This document shows positions 1-10,228 of a DNA stretch of 64,000 nucleotides, piece by piece. The DNA is from JADJEK01 sp052034255 (GTDB lineage Bacteria; Planctomycetota; B15-G4; JADJEK01): contig JBPOIU010000021.1 of the NCBI GenBank assembly GCA_052034255.1, positions 1 through 64,000 of the forward strand, given 5' to 3'. Both the position numbers and the translations under genes were made by a program. The notes below the pieces were generated by a model. It made no database searches and was not told the origin of the DNA. It saw only the letters and a list, made by a program, of their open reading frames with translations. The stretch's first letter is position 1. Each line of letters opens with the position of its first letter.

Positions 1-354
1 TCCGCGCGACCTCCGGTCGCGCCGACGGTGCGGCGCGGCGGGCTCGTTTCGACCTGTTTGCGCGAAACCGGTCGCAGGGGTTTCGCGGCGCGCGCGGCGC
101 GCACCGCACGCGAAGCGTCGAAGTCGGACGCGACGCGGCACTTGGCGTCCCGAACCGCCGATGCCCGGCGGAAGGCGGTATGGGCCGTGCTTACAGCCGC
201 GCGGCGCACGGTTTCGGCGCGCCGCGGGTCGCGGATGCGGCCCGCCGCTCAGGCGGCCGCTCGAGCGTTTCGGGCGAACGGCCGCCGCCCAGACGACCGC
301 GGCGGCCGTTCTTTTCGGACGGCGCCGTCGGGCGTCGCGAGAAGGAGAACGGTC
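1..354. other. Gene-free left edge of window
   Basis: I see no convincing gene here. The open frames are rich in Arg and Ala, as expected of random GC-rich DNA. The last 80 bases hold a strong hairpin followed by four T (described separately) and the ribosome binding site of the next gene, GAAGGAG at 341-347. Confidence 0.6.
276..315 (+). terminator. Perfect 13-bp hairpin with TTTT
   Basis: GAACGGCCGCCGC (276-288) pairs perfectly with 299-311 across a 10-base loop and is followed by TTTT at 312-315. It lies only 40 bases before the start codon at 355. It either ends a transcript entering from the left or acts as an attenuator in the leader of the LamG-like gene. Confidence 0.6.
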
Positions 355-1521
355 ATGAAGCGCACCCTCAGATACGGGCTGTGCGCGCTCGTCGCGACGG
401 GCGTCGCGACGGCGCAGAACCTCGTCTTCCACAACACGCTCGGCAGCGCCGCGGAGGCGGCGACGAGCGTCGTCGGTCCCGGTCTTACGCCGCAGACCGG
501 CGCCGACGGCCTCTACGTCGTCGCGAACCCGGTCTTCGGGGCGGGGTTCGACGGCGGCGCCGTCTCGCTCGGCGGCGTCCAGCCCCCCTACGACTACACG
601 ACGTTCGGACGCAACCGGCTTTACCGGCTGTCGAACTCGGCGAACGTCGTGAACGCCGACCGCGGGACCGCCGAGGCGGTGTTCCGGCTCGTCACGCCGC
701 CGGGAGCGCCGGGCGCCTTCTGGAACTACCTGCACCTGATCGACGGGCCGTACGAGGAGAACCCGAATTCGAAGTTCCTGTTCTCGGTCGGCGGCTATCT
801 GCAACCGTCCGGCGGTTACGCCGGCATCCGCGTGTACTTCACGATCCGTTCGGACGACGTGCCGGTGACGGCGGCCGTTCCGATGTCGCTCACCGACGGT
901 CTGCCGGGGGCGGACATCGCGGGACAGGTCGGCATGTGGATCAAGGCCACGGCGGTGTGGGACCGCTACGGGATCGACGGCACGTGGGACTCGATGCGGA
1001 TCTACGTCAACGGCGTGCTCGCGGCGAAGACCGTCAACGACCACTGGACGACGCAGGTCGGACCGAGCTTCGACATCGGCGGCTCCGCCGCGTTCGCGCA
1101 GGGCGCCTACTTCTACGACGACCTGAAGATCTGGGACGCGCCGATGATCCCGACGTCGGGACCGATGGCGCTGTCGTTCGTGACCGGTCTTGCGGCGCCG
1201 GCGGTGACGAACTGCTTCGGCGAGCCGTGGGACCTCGGACTCACGGCGCTGTCGTTCGATCCGGAGAACGGCGGTCCGAACGCGGGAACGGGCTGGATGG
1301 CCGGACTGTTCATCGCGCCGAGCGACCTCTTGGCGCAATGGACGTCGTTCGCGGCGCCGTTCGTCTTCACGTTCGACGGTTACGGCTCGTTCTGCTTCGA
1401 CGTGCCGCCGCCGGTCGCCGCGTTCCTCGCGGGGCAGACGATCTACGGCGTGACGCTGGCGATCGATCCGACGACGATGGGGATCCGCTCCATCGCCCCG
1501 TGCGCGCACTTCCATCTGTGA
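355..1521 (+). CDS. Exported LamG-like (concanavalin A-fold) protein
   Basis: This is a 388-residue secreted protein of unknown function. The start at 355 is chosen because GAAGGAG lies eight bases upstream and the protein then begins with a good signal peptide: basic residues 2-6, a hydrophobic stretch, and a cleavage site after A-T-A at 18-20. Residues about 22-265 look like a LamG/concanavalin A-like beta sandwich, including the strand IYVNGVLAAK near residue 216. About 120 C-terminal residues form a second Gly/Pro/Phe-rich unit of a kind I associate with exported planctomycete proteins. There are no catalytic motifs. A role in carbohydrate or surface binding is inference only. Confidence 0.7.
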   Translation: MKRTLRYGLCALVATGVATAQNLVFHNTLGSAAEAATSVVGPGLTPQTGADGLYVVANPVFGAGFDGGAVSLGGVQPPYDYTTFGRNRLYRLSNSANVVNADRGTAEAVFRLVTPPGAPGAFWNYLHLIDGPYEENPNSKFLFSVGGYLQPSGGYAGIRVYFTIRSDDVPVTAAVPMSLTDGLPGADIAGQVGMWIKATAVWDRYGIDGTWDSMRIYVNGVLAAKTVNDHWTTQVGPSFDIGGSAAFAQGAYFYDDLKIWDAPMIPTSGPMALSFVTGLAAPAVTNCFGEPWDLGLTALSFDPENGGPNAGTGWMAGLFIAPSDLLAQWTSFAAPFVFTFDGYGSFCFDVPPPVAAFLAGQTIYGVTLAIDPTTMGIRSIAPCAHFHL

Positions 1522-1561
1522 CGCGCGGCGGCGCGCGGCTTCGTCTCCGGCGCCGCTTCGC

Positions 1562-3076
1562 TCAGACGCGGTCGGGGCCGAGCAGGCGCTTCAGGCGGTC
1601 GGGGTCGCAGCGCAGGCGCAGCGTCTTGTGCTGCGAGAGCAGGACTTGGCCCGCCGGCGCGCCGCGATGCTTCTGCACCCATTTGCGGCGCGTCCACGAG
1701 ACGTCGCGCGCGCCCGCGAACTCGGACTTCGAGAAGTGGACCGCGAGCGTGGCGGCGTCGAGGAGCGTCTCGGGCGGCAGTTCGGGGCGCGAGCGGATGA
1801 CGACGTGCGAGCCCGGGTAGTCGCGCACGTGGAGCCAGAAGTCGTCGCCGTTCGCGACGCGGAAGGTGAGTTCGTCGTTGTCGGACGCGGTGCGGCCGAC
1901 GAGCATCTCCAGACCGTCCGCCGACTTGAACACGCGGTAGCACTTGCGCTGTTCTTGGACCTTCGACTTCGCGTCGCTCCGGTCCTCCGGAGGCTTCGGC
2001 GGGGGAGGCGGCGGCGCGACGAAGCCGCGGCGCAGGAGCTCCTCGCGGAGCTTGCGGACCGCGTCGCGGTCGGCGGACTCCGCGACGCGGCGGTCGGCGT
2101 CGGCGAGTTCGCCGAGCTTCTGTTCGGCGGCGTCCGCGCGCAGCTGCGCGGTCTCGGCGGACTTCTCGAGGCGGCGCGCCTCGTCGAACCGCGCCTGCGC
2201 GTTCTCGAGCGCGGACTTCGACGGGTCGAGCGCGATCGTGCGGCGGACCGCCTCGCCGGAAGTCCACTCGTCGAGTTCGACCTTCTTCGCGCCGCGCTTC
2301 ACGGCGGCGAGGTTCGCCTTCAGCAGCTCGCCTTCGGCGCGGAGCTCCGGCACGCGTTCGACGGCGCGCAGGTCGGCGGCGACGTTGTCGCGCAGCTTCT
2401 CGAGCTTCTTCCGCGACCGCGCGAGGTCCTGCCGCAGGTCCTTGATCTCGCCGTCGAGGCGCGCGCGGGCGTCGCGCGGCGCGAAGTAGGCGTCCAAGGC
2501 GCGCGACAGGGCGCCGCCCGAGAGGCCCGCGGGGCGGAAGTCGGCTTCGAAGGACTCCCACGGCGAGCGCGGGACGAGTTCCTTCGGCGGCGGATCGGGC
2601 GGCTCGTACGGGCCGTCGACGGCGATGGGCCGCGCGCCGTCCGGCGACTCTTCGAGCGCGGCGAGGATGCGGCGCCGTTCGTCGACGAGGACGAGGTTCG
2701 GTTTCGAGCCGTACAGCTCCGCGTAGAGCGTGCGGCGCAGGACGCCCGCGTCGGTCTTGACGTCGAACGCGAGCACGAGCACGCGGTCGTGCGGCAGGAC
2801 GGCGGCGTCGAAAAGGCGTCCCGGCGTCAGATGCGCGCGCAGGGCGTCGCAGAAGCCGGAGGGCGTGCGCGGGTTGGGCCCCGCTTCGTCGGCGAAGTGC
2901 GCGCGCGGGAAGGGGCGCGAGGCGACGAGCAGCAGCGTGCGCTCGTCGTCCTCGCGGAAGAGCCGGATCGCGACGCGGTCCGGATCCGGCTGTCCGATCT
3001 TGACGACGCGCGCGCCCGCCGCGAGCTCGCGGATCTCGTCGGCGACGAGGCAGAGCTCCGCGGCGGTCAGGGTCAT
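1562..3076 (-). CDS. rqcH: RqcH/Rqc2-type NFACT protein, ribosome quality control
   Basis: 504 residues. It has an N-terminal NFACT-N domain (about 1-180), a long charged coiled coil (about 215-370) and a C-terminal NFACT-R domain (about 376-487) with the block FWLHVRDYPGSHVV. In Bacillus subtilis RqcH binds 50S subunits carrying stalled peptidyl-tRNA and adds C-terminal Ala tails. The functionally important Asp97-Arg98 pair of that protein falls at exactly the same numbers here (HDRVL, D97 R98), which supports an active homologue rather than a pure fibronectin-binding-like protein. It lies 19 bases behind ndk on the same strand and probably shares its transcript. Confidence 0.85.
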   Translation of the reverse strand: MTLTAAELCLVADEIRELAAGARVVKIGQPDPDRVAIRLFREDDERTLLLVASRPFPRAHFADEAGPNPRTPSGFCDALRAHLTPGRLFDAAVLPHDRVLVLAFDVKTDAGVLRRTLYAELYGSKPNLVLVDERRRILAALEESPDGARPIAVDGPYEPPDPPPKELVPRSPWESFEADFRPAGLSGGALSRALDAYFAPRDARARLDGEIKDLRQDLARSRKKLEKLRDNVAADLRAVERVPELRAEGELLKANLAAVKRGAKKVELDEWTSGEAVRRTIALDPSKSALENAQARFDEARRLEKSAETAQLRADAAEQKLGELADADRRVAESADRDAVRKLREELLRRGFVAPPPPPPKPPEDRSDAKSKVQEQRKCYRVFKSADGLEMLVGRTASDNDELTFRVANGDDFWLHVRDYPGSHVVIRSRPELPPETLLDAATLAVHFSKSEFAGARDVSWTRRKWVQKHRGAPAGQVLLSQHKTLRLRCDPDRLKRLLGPDRV

Positions 3077-3095
3077 CGCGCGTCCGGGGTCGGGC

Positions 3096-3569
3096 TCAGA
3101 CCTTCTCTTCGCTCGTGTCGTAGGTCCACGTCAGGTTGTTCGGCTTGAAGTCGAGGACTTCGCCGTCCTTGAAGAACAGCGCGACTTCCTTCGCGGCCGC
3201 CTCGGGGGAGTCGGAGCCGTGGATCAGGTTGAAGGAGTTCGACACGCCGAAGTCGCCGCGGATCGTGCCCGGCTCGGCGTTCGAGCCGAAGGTCGCGCCC
3301 ATCATCTTGCGGCAGATCGCGATCGCGTTGATGCCGCGGAGCGCGAGGACGACGACCGGCGACGACGTCATGAAGCGCACGAGGCCGGGGTAGAACTTCC
3401 GCTCCTTGTGGGGGGCGTAGTGCGTCTCGGCCGTCTCGCGCGGGATCTGCATGAACTTCATGCCCGCGAGGACGAGGCCCTTCTCTTCGAAGCGGGTCAC
3501 GATGCGGCCGACGAGCCCGCGCTGCACGCCATCGGGCTTCACGATGATGAGGGTGGTTTCCATCGACAT
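3096..3569 (-). CDS. ndk: Nucleoside diphosphate kinase
   Basis: 157 residues, normal for the family. The enzyme transfers the gamma phosphate of ATP to NDPs through a phosphohistidine. The catalytic His is H117 in the motif NLIHGSDS, and the N-terminal signature TLIIVKPDGVQRGLVG is intact. It is the first gene of a minus-strand pair with rqcH, separated by only 19 bases. Confidence 0.97.
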   Translation of the reverse strand: MSMETTLIIVKPDGVQRGLVGRIVTRFEEKGLVLAGMKFMQIPRETAETHYAPHKERKFYPGLVRFMTSSPVVVLALRGINAIAICRKMMGATFGSNAEPGTIRGDFGVSNSFNLIHGSDSPEAAAKEVALFFKDGEVLDFKPNNLTWTYDTSEEKV

Positions 3570-3676
3570 GGGGGACTCCGGGCGCGGGCATGACCGCGCG
3601 GTATGGGAGAAAAGGAAGGCGAAGGTACGCGGGACGAACCCGCGCGTTCAAGGCGCGCGGTCGCGCCGCGACGATC

Positions 3677-4510
3677 TCAACGGTCGGGCGGGGTGACCGT
3701 GATCTCGTCGCTCAAGGACGGCGTGACGCCCTCCTTCTCGGCCTCGAAGCGGGCGGCGTAGATCGCGGGCGCGTCCGAATCCGCGGGGGCGGAGATCATC
3801 GCGTCGACGAGGGTCAGGCGGCCGACGCGCTCGCCCTGCCGCCGGACCTCCGCCACGTCGCCGACCTGCAGCTTGTCCGAACCCTTCGCGACGACGCTGA
3901 CGACGCCGTCGCGACGCACGGAATTGATCGTGAGGCGCACCTGTTTCGAGGACCCGGCGCCGCTCGTGCTTTCGCGGAGCACGACCGCGCGGTCGACGGC
4001 GGCCGCGAGCTTCTTCTTCAGCTCGCCTTCGGCGCGTTCGAGGGCTTCGAGTTCCGACCGCTTCTCGGTGAGCCGCGCGAGGATCTCGTTCTTGCGGCGC
4101 TCCTGTTCGGCGCCTTCCTTCGCGGCTTCGTCGGCGAGGCGGCGCGATTCGGCGGCGTGCTGGCGGGCCGCGGCCGCGCCCGTCCGCGCGGTTTCGAGTT
4201 CGCGCGTCGCGGCGTCGAGTTCGGCGCGGGCGGACGCGAGCTCGTCGCGCTTGCCGCCGAGCTTCTCCTTCAGGTCCCGCAGCTTCGCGTCGACCTTTTC
4301 GGTTTCGGAGCGGTAGTCGTCGATGCGTTTCGACGACTCCTGATAGCGGATGACGAGCTGCTTCAGTTGGTTGTCGCGGTTCGAAGCGTCGGCCCAGAGT
4401 TCGGTCGCCTCGTCGGCGCTCGCATGGGGCGAGCGGCAGGACGCGGCGGCGAGCGCGACGAAAAGCAGCGCGCGCGCGGCGCGACGGGGCGGTACTACGG
4501 AACTCGGCAT
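3677..4510 (-). CDS. Coiled-coil lipoprotein
   Basis: 277 residues, function unknown. The start at 4510 gives an N-terminus with two Arg pairs, a hydrophobic stretch and a lipobox ending A-A-S-C (cysteine near residue 25), so it should be a lipoprotein. Residues about 35-190 are a continuous Glu/Lys/Arg/Ala coiled coil. The last 90 residues (from KQVRLTINSVRRDGVVSVVA) form a small beta-rich domain whose phrases on 'VGDVAEVRRQGERVGRLTLVD' resemble those seen in other planctomycete envelope proteins. It is separated from ndk by 107 bases and is divergent from the ATP synthase operon. Confidence 0.7.
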   Translation of the reverse strand: MPSSVVPPRRAARALLFVALAAASCRSPHASADEATELWADASNRDNQLKQLVIRYQESSKRIDDYRSETEKVDAKLRDLKEKLGGKRDELASARAELDAATRELETARTGAAAARQHAAESRRLADEAAKEGAEQERRKNEILARLTEKRSELEALERAEGELKKKLAAAVDRAVVLRESTSGAGSSKQVRLTINSVRRDGVVSVVAKGSDKLQVGDVAEVRRQGERVGRLTLVDAMISAPADSDAPAIYAARFEAEKEGVTPSLSDEITVTPPDR

Positions 4511-4597
4511 CGTCGGCAGAATACCCCCGCGGAGCAGGTCTGCGAACGGGGGAGACCCGCGCGGCGAAAAAAAGCCGCTTGACAACCCGCGGCGCCG

Positions 4598-4625
4598 TTG
4601 ACCTCGCTTGCGCGCTCGATAGAGT
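4598..4625 (+). promoter_or_regulatory. Promoter of the ATP synthase operon
   Basis: TTGACC at 4598-4603 and TAGAGT at 4620-4625 are separated by 16 bases, in the divergent gap before atpZ. The predicted transcript start is near 4632, leaving a leader of about 65 bases. Confidence 0.55.
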
Positions 4626-4697
4626 CCGCGACCTTTCGAGGATCGCAGCGAGAGTGCGGCGTGTGCGCCGTTCCGACGCTCGGTCCGGGCCTGATCC

Positions 4698-4937
4698 ATG
4701 CGAGAAAGCACCGACGGAAAGCGCGGGCCTACGGGCATGCGGTTCGTCGGCGTCGGCATCAGCTTCGGCGCCTGCACGGCGCTGGGGTGGTTCGCCGGAC
4801 GATGGTGCGACCGACGGTTCGACTGCGAACCGTGGGGCGCGACCGTCGGCGCGCTCGCGGGGGTCGCGCTGGGCGTGTGGGATCTCCTGCGTGTCTCCGC
4901 CGCGCTCGAACGCGCGGACAAGGAGCGTCGGGAATGA
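4698..4937 (+). CDS. atpZ: AtpZ/AtpI-type accessory subunit of F1Fo ATP synthase
   Basis: 79 residues with two membrane helices (about 15-33 and 46-65) joined by a short loop holding WCDRRFDCEPW. This is the layout of the small AtpZ family that heads many atp operons and is thought to help Fo assembly or Mg2+/Ca2+ handling. Its stop codon overlaps the start of the next gene (ATGA at 4934-4937), so translation is coupled. No clear ribosome binding site precedes 4698; ATG 4737 is an alternative start. Confidence 0.7.
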   Translation: MRESTDGKRGPTGMRFVGVGISFGACTALGWFAGRWCDRRFDCEPWGATVGALAGVALGVWDLLRVSAALERADKERRE

Positions 4938-5350
4938 ACGCGCGCGCGGCGGCGGGGTATGCGGGCGGGCTCGTGGCGCTCGCCGCGGTCGTCACGGCGC
5001 TTTTCGCCGTGTTCGGTTCGCGGCTGGGAATCGCCGACGTGCGTGCGGCCTGCGCGGGCGTCGTCTTGGCGGCGCTCGTCGACGCGCTCACGTTCGCGCT
5101 CCACGCGTACGGGATGTTCGTCGCCCCCCGACGGTTCCTGCACGCCTTCGGGGCCGGATTGGCCGTGAAGGGCGCGGTCTTCGGAGGCGCGATCGGTTGG
5201 GCTTTCGCGACGTCGGAGTGCGACGCGCGCTCGCTCGCGATCGGTTGCGCGACCGGCTTCGTCGTGCTCGCGCACCACGAAGCGCTGGTCTTGTGTCGGA
5301 TTTCCGACCGCGCGGCGAAAGCCGCCGCGGCCGGCTCGCACCGGAGTTAG
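4934..5350 (+). CDS. atpI: ATP synthase subunit I-like membrane protein
   Basis: 138 residues with four predicted membrane helices (about 6-28, 34-60, 68-92 and 101-121). Sequence alone is weak for this fast-evolving family. The place between atpZ and atpB, the size and the four-helix topology fit the AtpI protein that assists c-ring assembly. The ATG overlaps the atpZ stop, and atpB follows after 10 bases. Confidence 0.6.
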   Translation: MNARAAAGYAGGLVALAAVVTALFAVFGSRLGIADVRAACAGVVLAALVDALTFALHAYGMFVAPRRFLHAFGAGLAVKGAVFGGAIGWAFATSECDARSLAIGCATGFVVLAHHEALVLCRISDRAAKAAAAGSHRS

Positions 5351-5360
5351 GAACGGACGC

Positions 5361-6182
5361 ATGACGACGCTCGCGACGATCGGCGGCCCGCAGCACGGCG
5401 ACCCCGCGGAGTACGTGCGGCATCACGCCCTCGACAACATCCACGAGCCGCTGGCCAAGCTGTTCTCGGTCGGCCACGTCGACATCAACGTCACGAAGTT
5501 CAGCCTGATGGCGGTCCTTTCGGGCGTCGTGCTGTTCGTCCTCGCGAAGATCGCCGGCCGTCGCGGGTCGCTCGTGCCGAAGGGCGTGCTCCAAAACGCC
5601 GGCGAGGGACTCGTCCTCTTCATCCGCAACGATCTCGTGCGCCCGACGATGGGCCACCACGGCGACAAGTACGTGCCGTTCTTCTGCACCGTCTTCTCGT
5701 TCATCTACGTGATGAACATGCTCGGCATGATCCCGTTGCCGAAGATCTTCGGCATCGAGATCGGCGGCACCGCCACGAGCAACCTCGGCATGACCGGCCT
5801 GCTCGCCTTCTCGGTCCTCCTCCTCTCGATCGGCGCGGGGATCAAGGAGAACGGGATCGGCGGCTTCCTGCACTCCTTCATGCCGCCGGGCATCCCCGGC
5901 TGGCTGCTGCCGGTCATCTTCGTCCTCGAAGTCGTCGGCTTCTTCATCAAGCACGGCGTGTTGGCCATCCGTCTCTTCGCGAACATGATCGCGGGCCACC
6001 TCGTCATCGGCGCGTTCATCGCCACGATCTTCATCGCGAAGTCGCTCTCCATGGCGTTCATCGCCGTGCCGCTCGCGCTCTTCGCGAACTGCCTCGAACT
6101 CCTCGTCTGCTTCCTGCAGGCGTACGTCTTCACCATGCTTTCGGTGCTCTTCGTGGGAGGAACGGTCCACCCCGAGCACTAA
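5361..6182 (+). CDS. atpB: ATP synthase Fo subunit a
   Basis: 273 residues. Subunit a forms the proton half-channels beside the c-ring. The essential arginine is R204 in the block AIRLFANMIAGHLV, matching Arg210 of Escherichia coli. Five or more membrane helices are visible. An amphipathic N-terminus (residues 1-45) with GHVDINVTKFSLM precedes the first helix, as usual. Third gene of the atp operon. Confidence 0.96.
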   Translation: MTTLATIGGPQHGDPAEYVRHHALDNIHEPLAKLFSVGHVDINVTKFSLMAVLSGVVLFVLAKIAGRRGSLVPKGVLQNAGEGLVLFIRNDLVRPTMGHHGDKYVPFFCTVFSFIYVMNMLGMIPLPKIFGIEIGGTATSNLGMTGLLAFSVLLLSIGAGIKENGIGGFLHSFMPPGIPGWLLPVIFVLEVVGFFIKHGVLAIRLFANMIAGHLVIGAFIATIFIAKSLSMAFIAVPLALFANCLELLVCFLQAYVFTMLSVLFVGGTVHPEH

Positions 6183-6260
6183 GCGGCTTCGCGGCGCCGC
6201 GCGCGCCGCACCGACTCGTCCGACCGACTTCGGCATATCACTATCTTTCGGAGCAATGAC

Positions 6261-6488
6261 ATGAACACCACCTCCCTCATCCCGCTCGTGGCGATCGGCG
6301 CCGGTTTCATCACGTGGGGCGCGGCCTCGGCCATCGGCAAGCTCGCGTCTTCGTCCGTCGAAGGCATCGCGCGCCAGCCGGAAGCGGCGGGCTCGATCCG
6401 CACGGCCATGATCATCGCGGCCGCGCTCATCGAAGGTTTCACCTTCTTCGCGCTCATCGTCGCCCAAGGCGCCGCCAAGAACGCCTGA
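6261..6488 (+). CDS. atpE: ATP synthase Fo subunit c
   Basis: 75 residues forming two membrane helices joined by the polar loop ARQPEA (37-42). The ion-carrying carboxylate is E58 in AALIEGFTFFALIV. The residues that bind sodium in Na+-type rings are missing (I25 where Gln is needed, G59 where Ser follows Glu), so proton use is likely. Helix 1 is unusual: the common glycine run is replaced mostly by Ala and Ser, with Trp19 nearby (see findings). 78 bases separate it from atpB. Confidence 0.95.
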   Translation: MNTTSLIPLVAIGAGFITWGAASAIGKLASSSVEGIARQPEAAGSIRTAMIIAAALIEGFTFFALIVAQGAAKNA

Positions 6489-6551
6489 TTCCGGCCTAGG
6501 CCGGAGTTTCGTCCGAAACCGTAGGCGCCCGCCCTTCGGGAGGCCTTGCGC

Positions 6552-7172
6552 ATGCATTTCAGATTCGACGCGGACAATTTCGCGCTCGTCCCGCAGGGAC
6601 CGGAAGCCGCCAAGGTCGAGGCCGCCGCCTCGACCGCGGCGACGGGCCATGCGGCCGACGACCACGGCGCCCACGGGTTCAACCCGTTGGAGCCGAGCTT
6701 CGGACTCACGTTCTGGGGCGCCATCACGTACGCCCTGCTCTTGGCGCTCCTCGCCAAGTTCGCGTGGGGCCCGATCACCAAGATGGTCGAGGACCGCGAG
6801 AAGCGGATCCGGGCCGACTTGGAAGGCGCGGAGAAATCCCGCATCGAGGCCGACCGCCGGCTCGCCGACTACCAGCGCAAGCTGGACGACGCGGCGAACA
6901 AGGCGCGGGCGAAGGTCGAAGAGGCCGTCGCCAAGGCCGAGAAGCAGGGCGCCGAGGTCTTCGCGCAGCGGAAGGCCGAAGCCGACCAGCTGATCGAGAA
7001 GGCGAAGAAGCAGATCGAGGCCGAGCGCGACAAGGCGTTGGCCGAGGTCAAGCAGACGGCGGTGGAACTCGCGATGGAGATCACCCGCACGGTCGTCAAG
7101 CGGACGGCCGGGCAGGAGGACCTCGCGAAGACCGCCGACGAGATCATGCCGCGGTTCAAGACCGCGGTCTGA
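6552..7172 (+). CDS. atpF: ATP synthase Fo subunit b
   Basis: 206 residues. ATG 6552 is preferred over TTG 6546 because GGGAGG at 6538-6543 is well spaced only for the former. Instead of starting directly with the membrane anchor, the protein has about 50 extra N-terminal residues, partly Ala/Gly/His-rich. A single membrane helix follows (about 52-70) and then a long charged coiled coil forming the peripheral stalk. Such N-terminal extensions of subunit b occur in several phyla; whether a signal is removed cannot be told from sequence. Confidence 0.93.
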   Translation: MHFRFDADNFALVPQGPEAAKVEAAASTAATGHAADDHGAHGFNPLEPSFGLTFWGAITYALLLALLAKFAWGPITKMVEDREKRIRADLEGAEKSRIEADRRLADYQRKLDDAANKARAKVEEAVAKAEKQGAEVFAQRKAEADQLIEKAKKQIEAERDKALAEVKQTAVELAMEITRTVVKRTAGQEDLAKTADEIMPRFKTAV

Positions 7173-7185
7173 TCGGGAGCCTTCG

Positions 7186-7740
7186 ATGTCCGACCTACGC
7201 AATCTCGCCGTCGCCCGACGCTACGCGACGGCGTTGGTCTCGCTCGCCCAAGAACGGGGGCAGCTCGACCAAGCCGCCGCCGACGTCGCGGAGCTGAAGC
7301 GCGCCGTCGAGGCGGAGCCCGGCATCCTGCGCAAGCTGTCGGATCCGCGGACCGCGGGCGCCGAACGGCGCGCGCTCGTCGCGGAGAAGCTCGAGAAGGG
7401 GCGGCACGAGCTGGTGAAGAACCTGCTCGGCGTCCTCGTCCGGCGGCGCCGCGAGGCGCTGCTCGGCGACCTGTTCTTCGCGCTCGGCGAGGAGTTCGAG
7501 AAGGCGATGGGGCTCGTGCGCGTCGAGGTCGAAACGGCCTCGGCTCCGGCCCCGGGCTTCCTCGCCGACCTCGAAGCGAAGTTCGCGGGCGCGACGTCGA
7601 AGACGATCGCCCTCGAGCATCGCGCGAAACCGGAGCTGCTCGGCGGCCTCCGGATCTTCGTCGAGTCGAAGATGATCGACGCCTCCGTCGCGTCGAAGCT
7701 GGACCGTTTGAAGAAGCAACTCTTGGCGGCGCGCGGCTGA
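7186..7740 (+). CDS. atpH: ATP synthase F1 subunit delta
   Basis: 184 residues. The start motif LRNLAVARRYATALVSLA is typical of the delta/OSCP family that ties the peripheral stalk to the top of the alpha-beta hexamer. The C-terminus GLRIFVESKMIDASVASKLDRLKKQL also matches. The gene lies 13 bases after atpF and 31 before atpA, as in the standard operon. Confidence 0.95.
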   Translation: MSDLRNLAVARRYATALVSLAQERGQLDQAAADVAELKRAVEAEPGILRKLSDPRTAGAERRALVAEKLEKGRHELVKNLLGVLVRRRREALLGDLFFALGEEFEKAMGLVRVEVETASAPAPGFLADLEAKFAGATSKTIALEHRAKPELLGGLRIFVESKMIDASVASKLDRLKKQLLAARG

Positions 7741-7771
7741 CGCGCGCCCGAACGAACACGGACCTCCCGCC

Positions 7772-9280
<1,509 letters not shown>

Positions 9281-9306
9281 GCGCGGCGAGGTAACGGAGA
9301 ACCGCC

Positions 9307-10182
9307 GTGAAAGGGACGCGAGAACTCAAAGCACGCCTGAAGGGCGTGAAGAGCATCCGCAAGATCACGAAGGCGCTCGAGCTCGTCTCCGGGACGAAGC
9401 TCCGGCGCCTGCAGGACCGCGCCGCCGCGACCCGTCCGTTCGCCGTGCAGCTCGAGGGGATCATGCGCCGCGTCGCGGCGTTCACCGACGCCTCGGCGTC
9501 GCCCCTGCTGCGGTCGTACGAGACCGTCAAGGACGTCGCCGTCGTCGTGGTCGCGGCCGACAAGGGACTCTGCGGGTCCTACAACTCGAACGTGTTCCGC
9601 ACCGCGGCGCCGTTCCTGCGTCAGTTGAAGGCGGATGGCAAGACCCCGCACCTCTACGTGCTGGGCAAGCGTCCCGCCGCGTTCTTCGCGAAGCTGAAGG
9701 AGCTCGACCTCGCGTGGGTCTATCCCGACCCCGTCGAGAAGATCGACTTCCGCCGCGTGAAGAACCTGATGGCGGAGCTCGCGAAGGGCTTCGTCGAGAA
9801 CAAGCATCAGGAAGTCGTCATCGTCTACACGACGATGAAGGGCGCGGCGACCTTCAAGCCGACGATCCAGAAGATCCTGCCCGTGCCGCGGCCCGACGCC
9901 GCGGCCGGCGCGGAAGGGGAGCAGTACCTCCTCGAGCCGTCGCCGCAGGAGATCATGGAACGGCTGCTGCCCCGCTTCCTCGACATGCAGCTCTACGCCG
10001 CGATCCTCGAGTCGCTCACCAGCGAGTTCGCCTCGCGCCGGGTGGCGATGAAGAGCGCGACGGACAACGCGGACGACATGTCCGCGGCGTTGAACAAGGC
10101 TTACAACAAGGCCCGGCAGACCGGCATCACCGCCGAACTGCTCGAGATCGTCGGCGGCGCGGAAGCGCTGCGCTCGGCGTGA
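9307..10182 (+). CDS. atpG: ATP synthase F1 subunit gamma
   Basis: 291 residues. The start is GTG with GGAGA at 9296-9300. The terminal helices that make up the rotating shaft are clear: LKARLKGVKSIRKITKALEL at the N-terminus, and a C-terminal helix with the MKSATDNADDM block and KARQTGITAELLEIVGGAEAL. It lies between alpha and beta as expected. Confidence 0.97.
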   Translation: MKGTRELKARLKGVKSIRKITKALELVSGTKLRRLQDRAAATRPFAVQLEGIMRRVAAFTDASASPLLRSYETVKDVAVVVVAADKGLCGSYNSNVFRTAAPFLRQLKADGKTPHLYVLGKRPAAFFAKLKELDLAWVYPDPVEKIDFRRVKNLMAELAKGFVENKHQEVVIVYTTMKGAATFKPTIQKILPVPRPDAAAGAEGEQYLLEPSPQEIMERLLPRFLDMQLYAAILESLTSEFASRRVAMKSATDNADDMSAALNKAYNKARQTGITAELLEIVGGAEALRSA

Positions 10183-10228
10183 GCGGGCCGGACCTACACT
10201 TGAACCGCATCGCATTCCGGAGAAGCGC

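Noticed and set aside
1628..3148. 506-residue open frame on the plus strand opposite rqcH
   Set aside because: It is the mirror image of a well-supported gene; its Arg/Ala/Val-rich product has no domain, which is usual opposite GC-rich genes.
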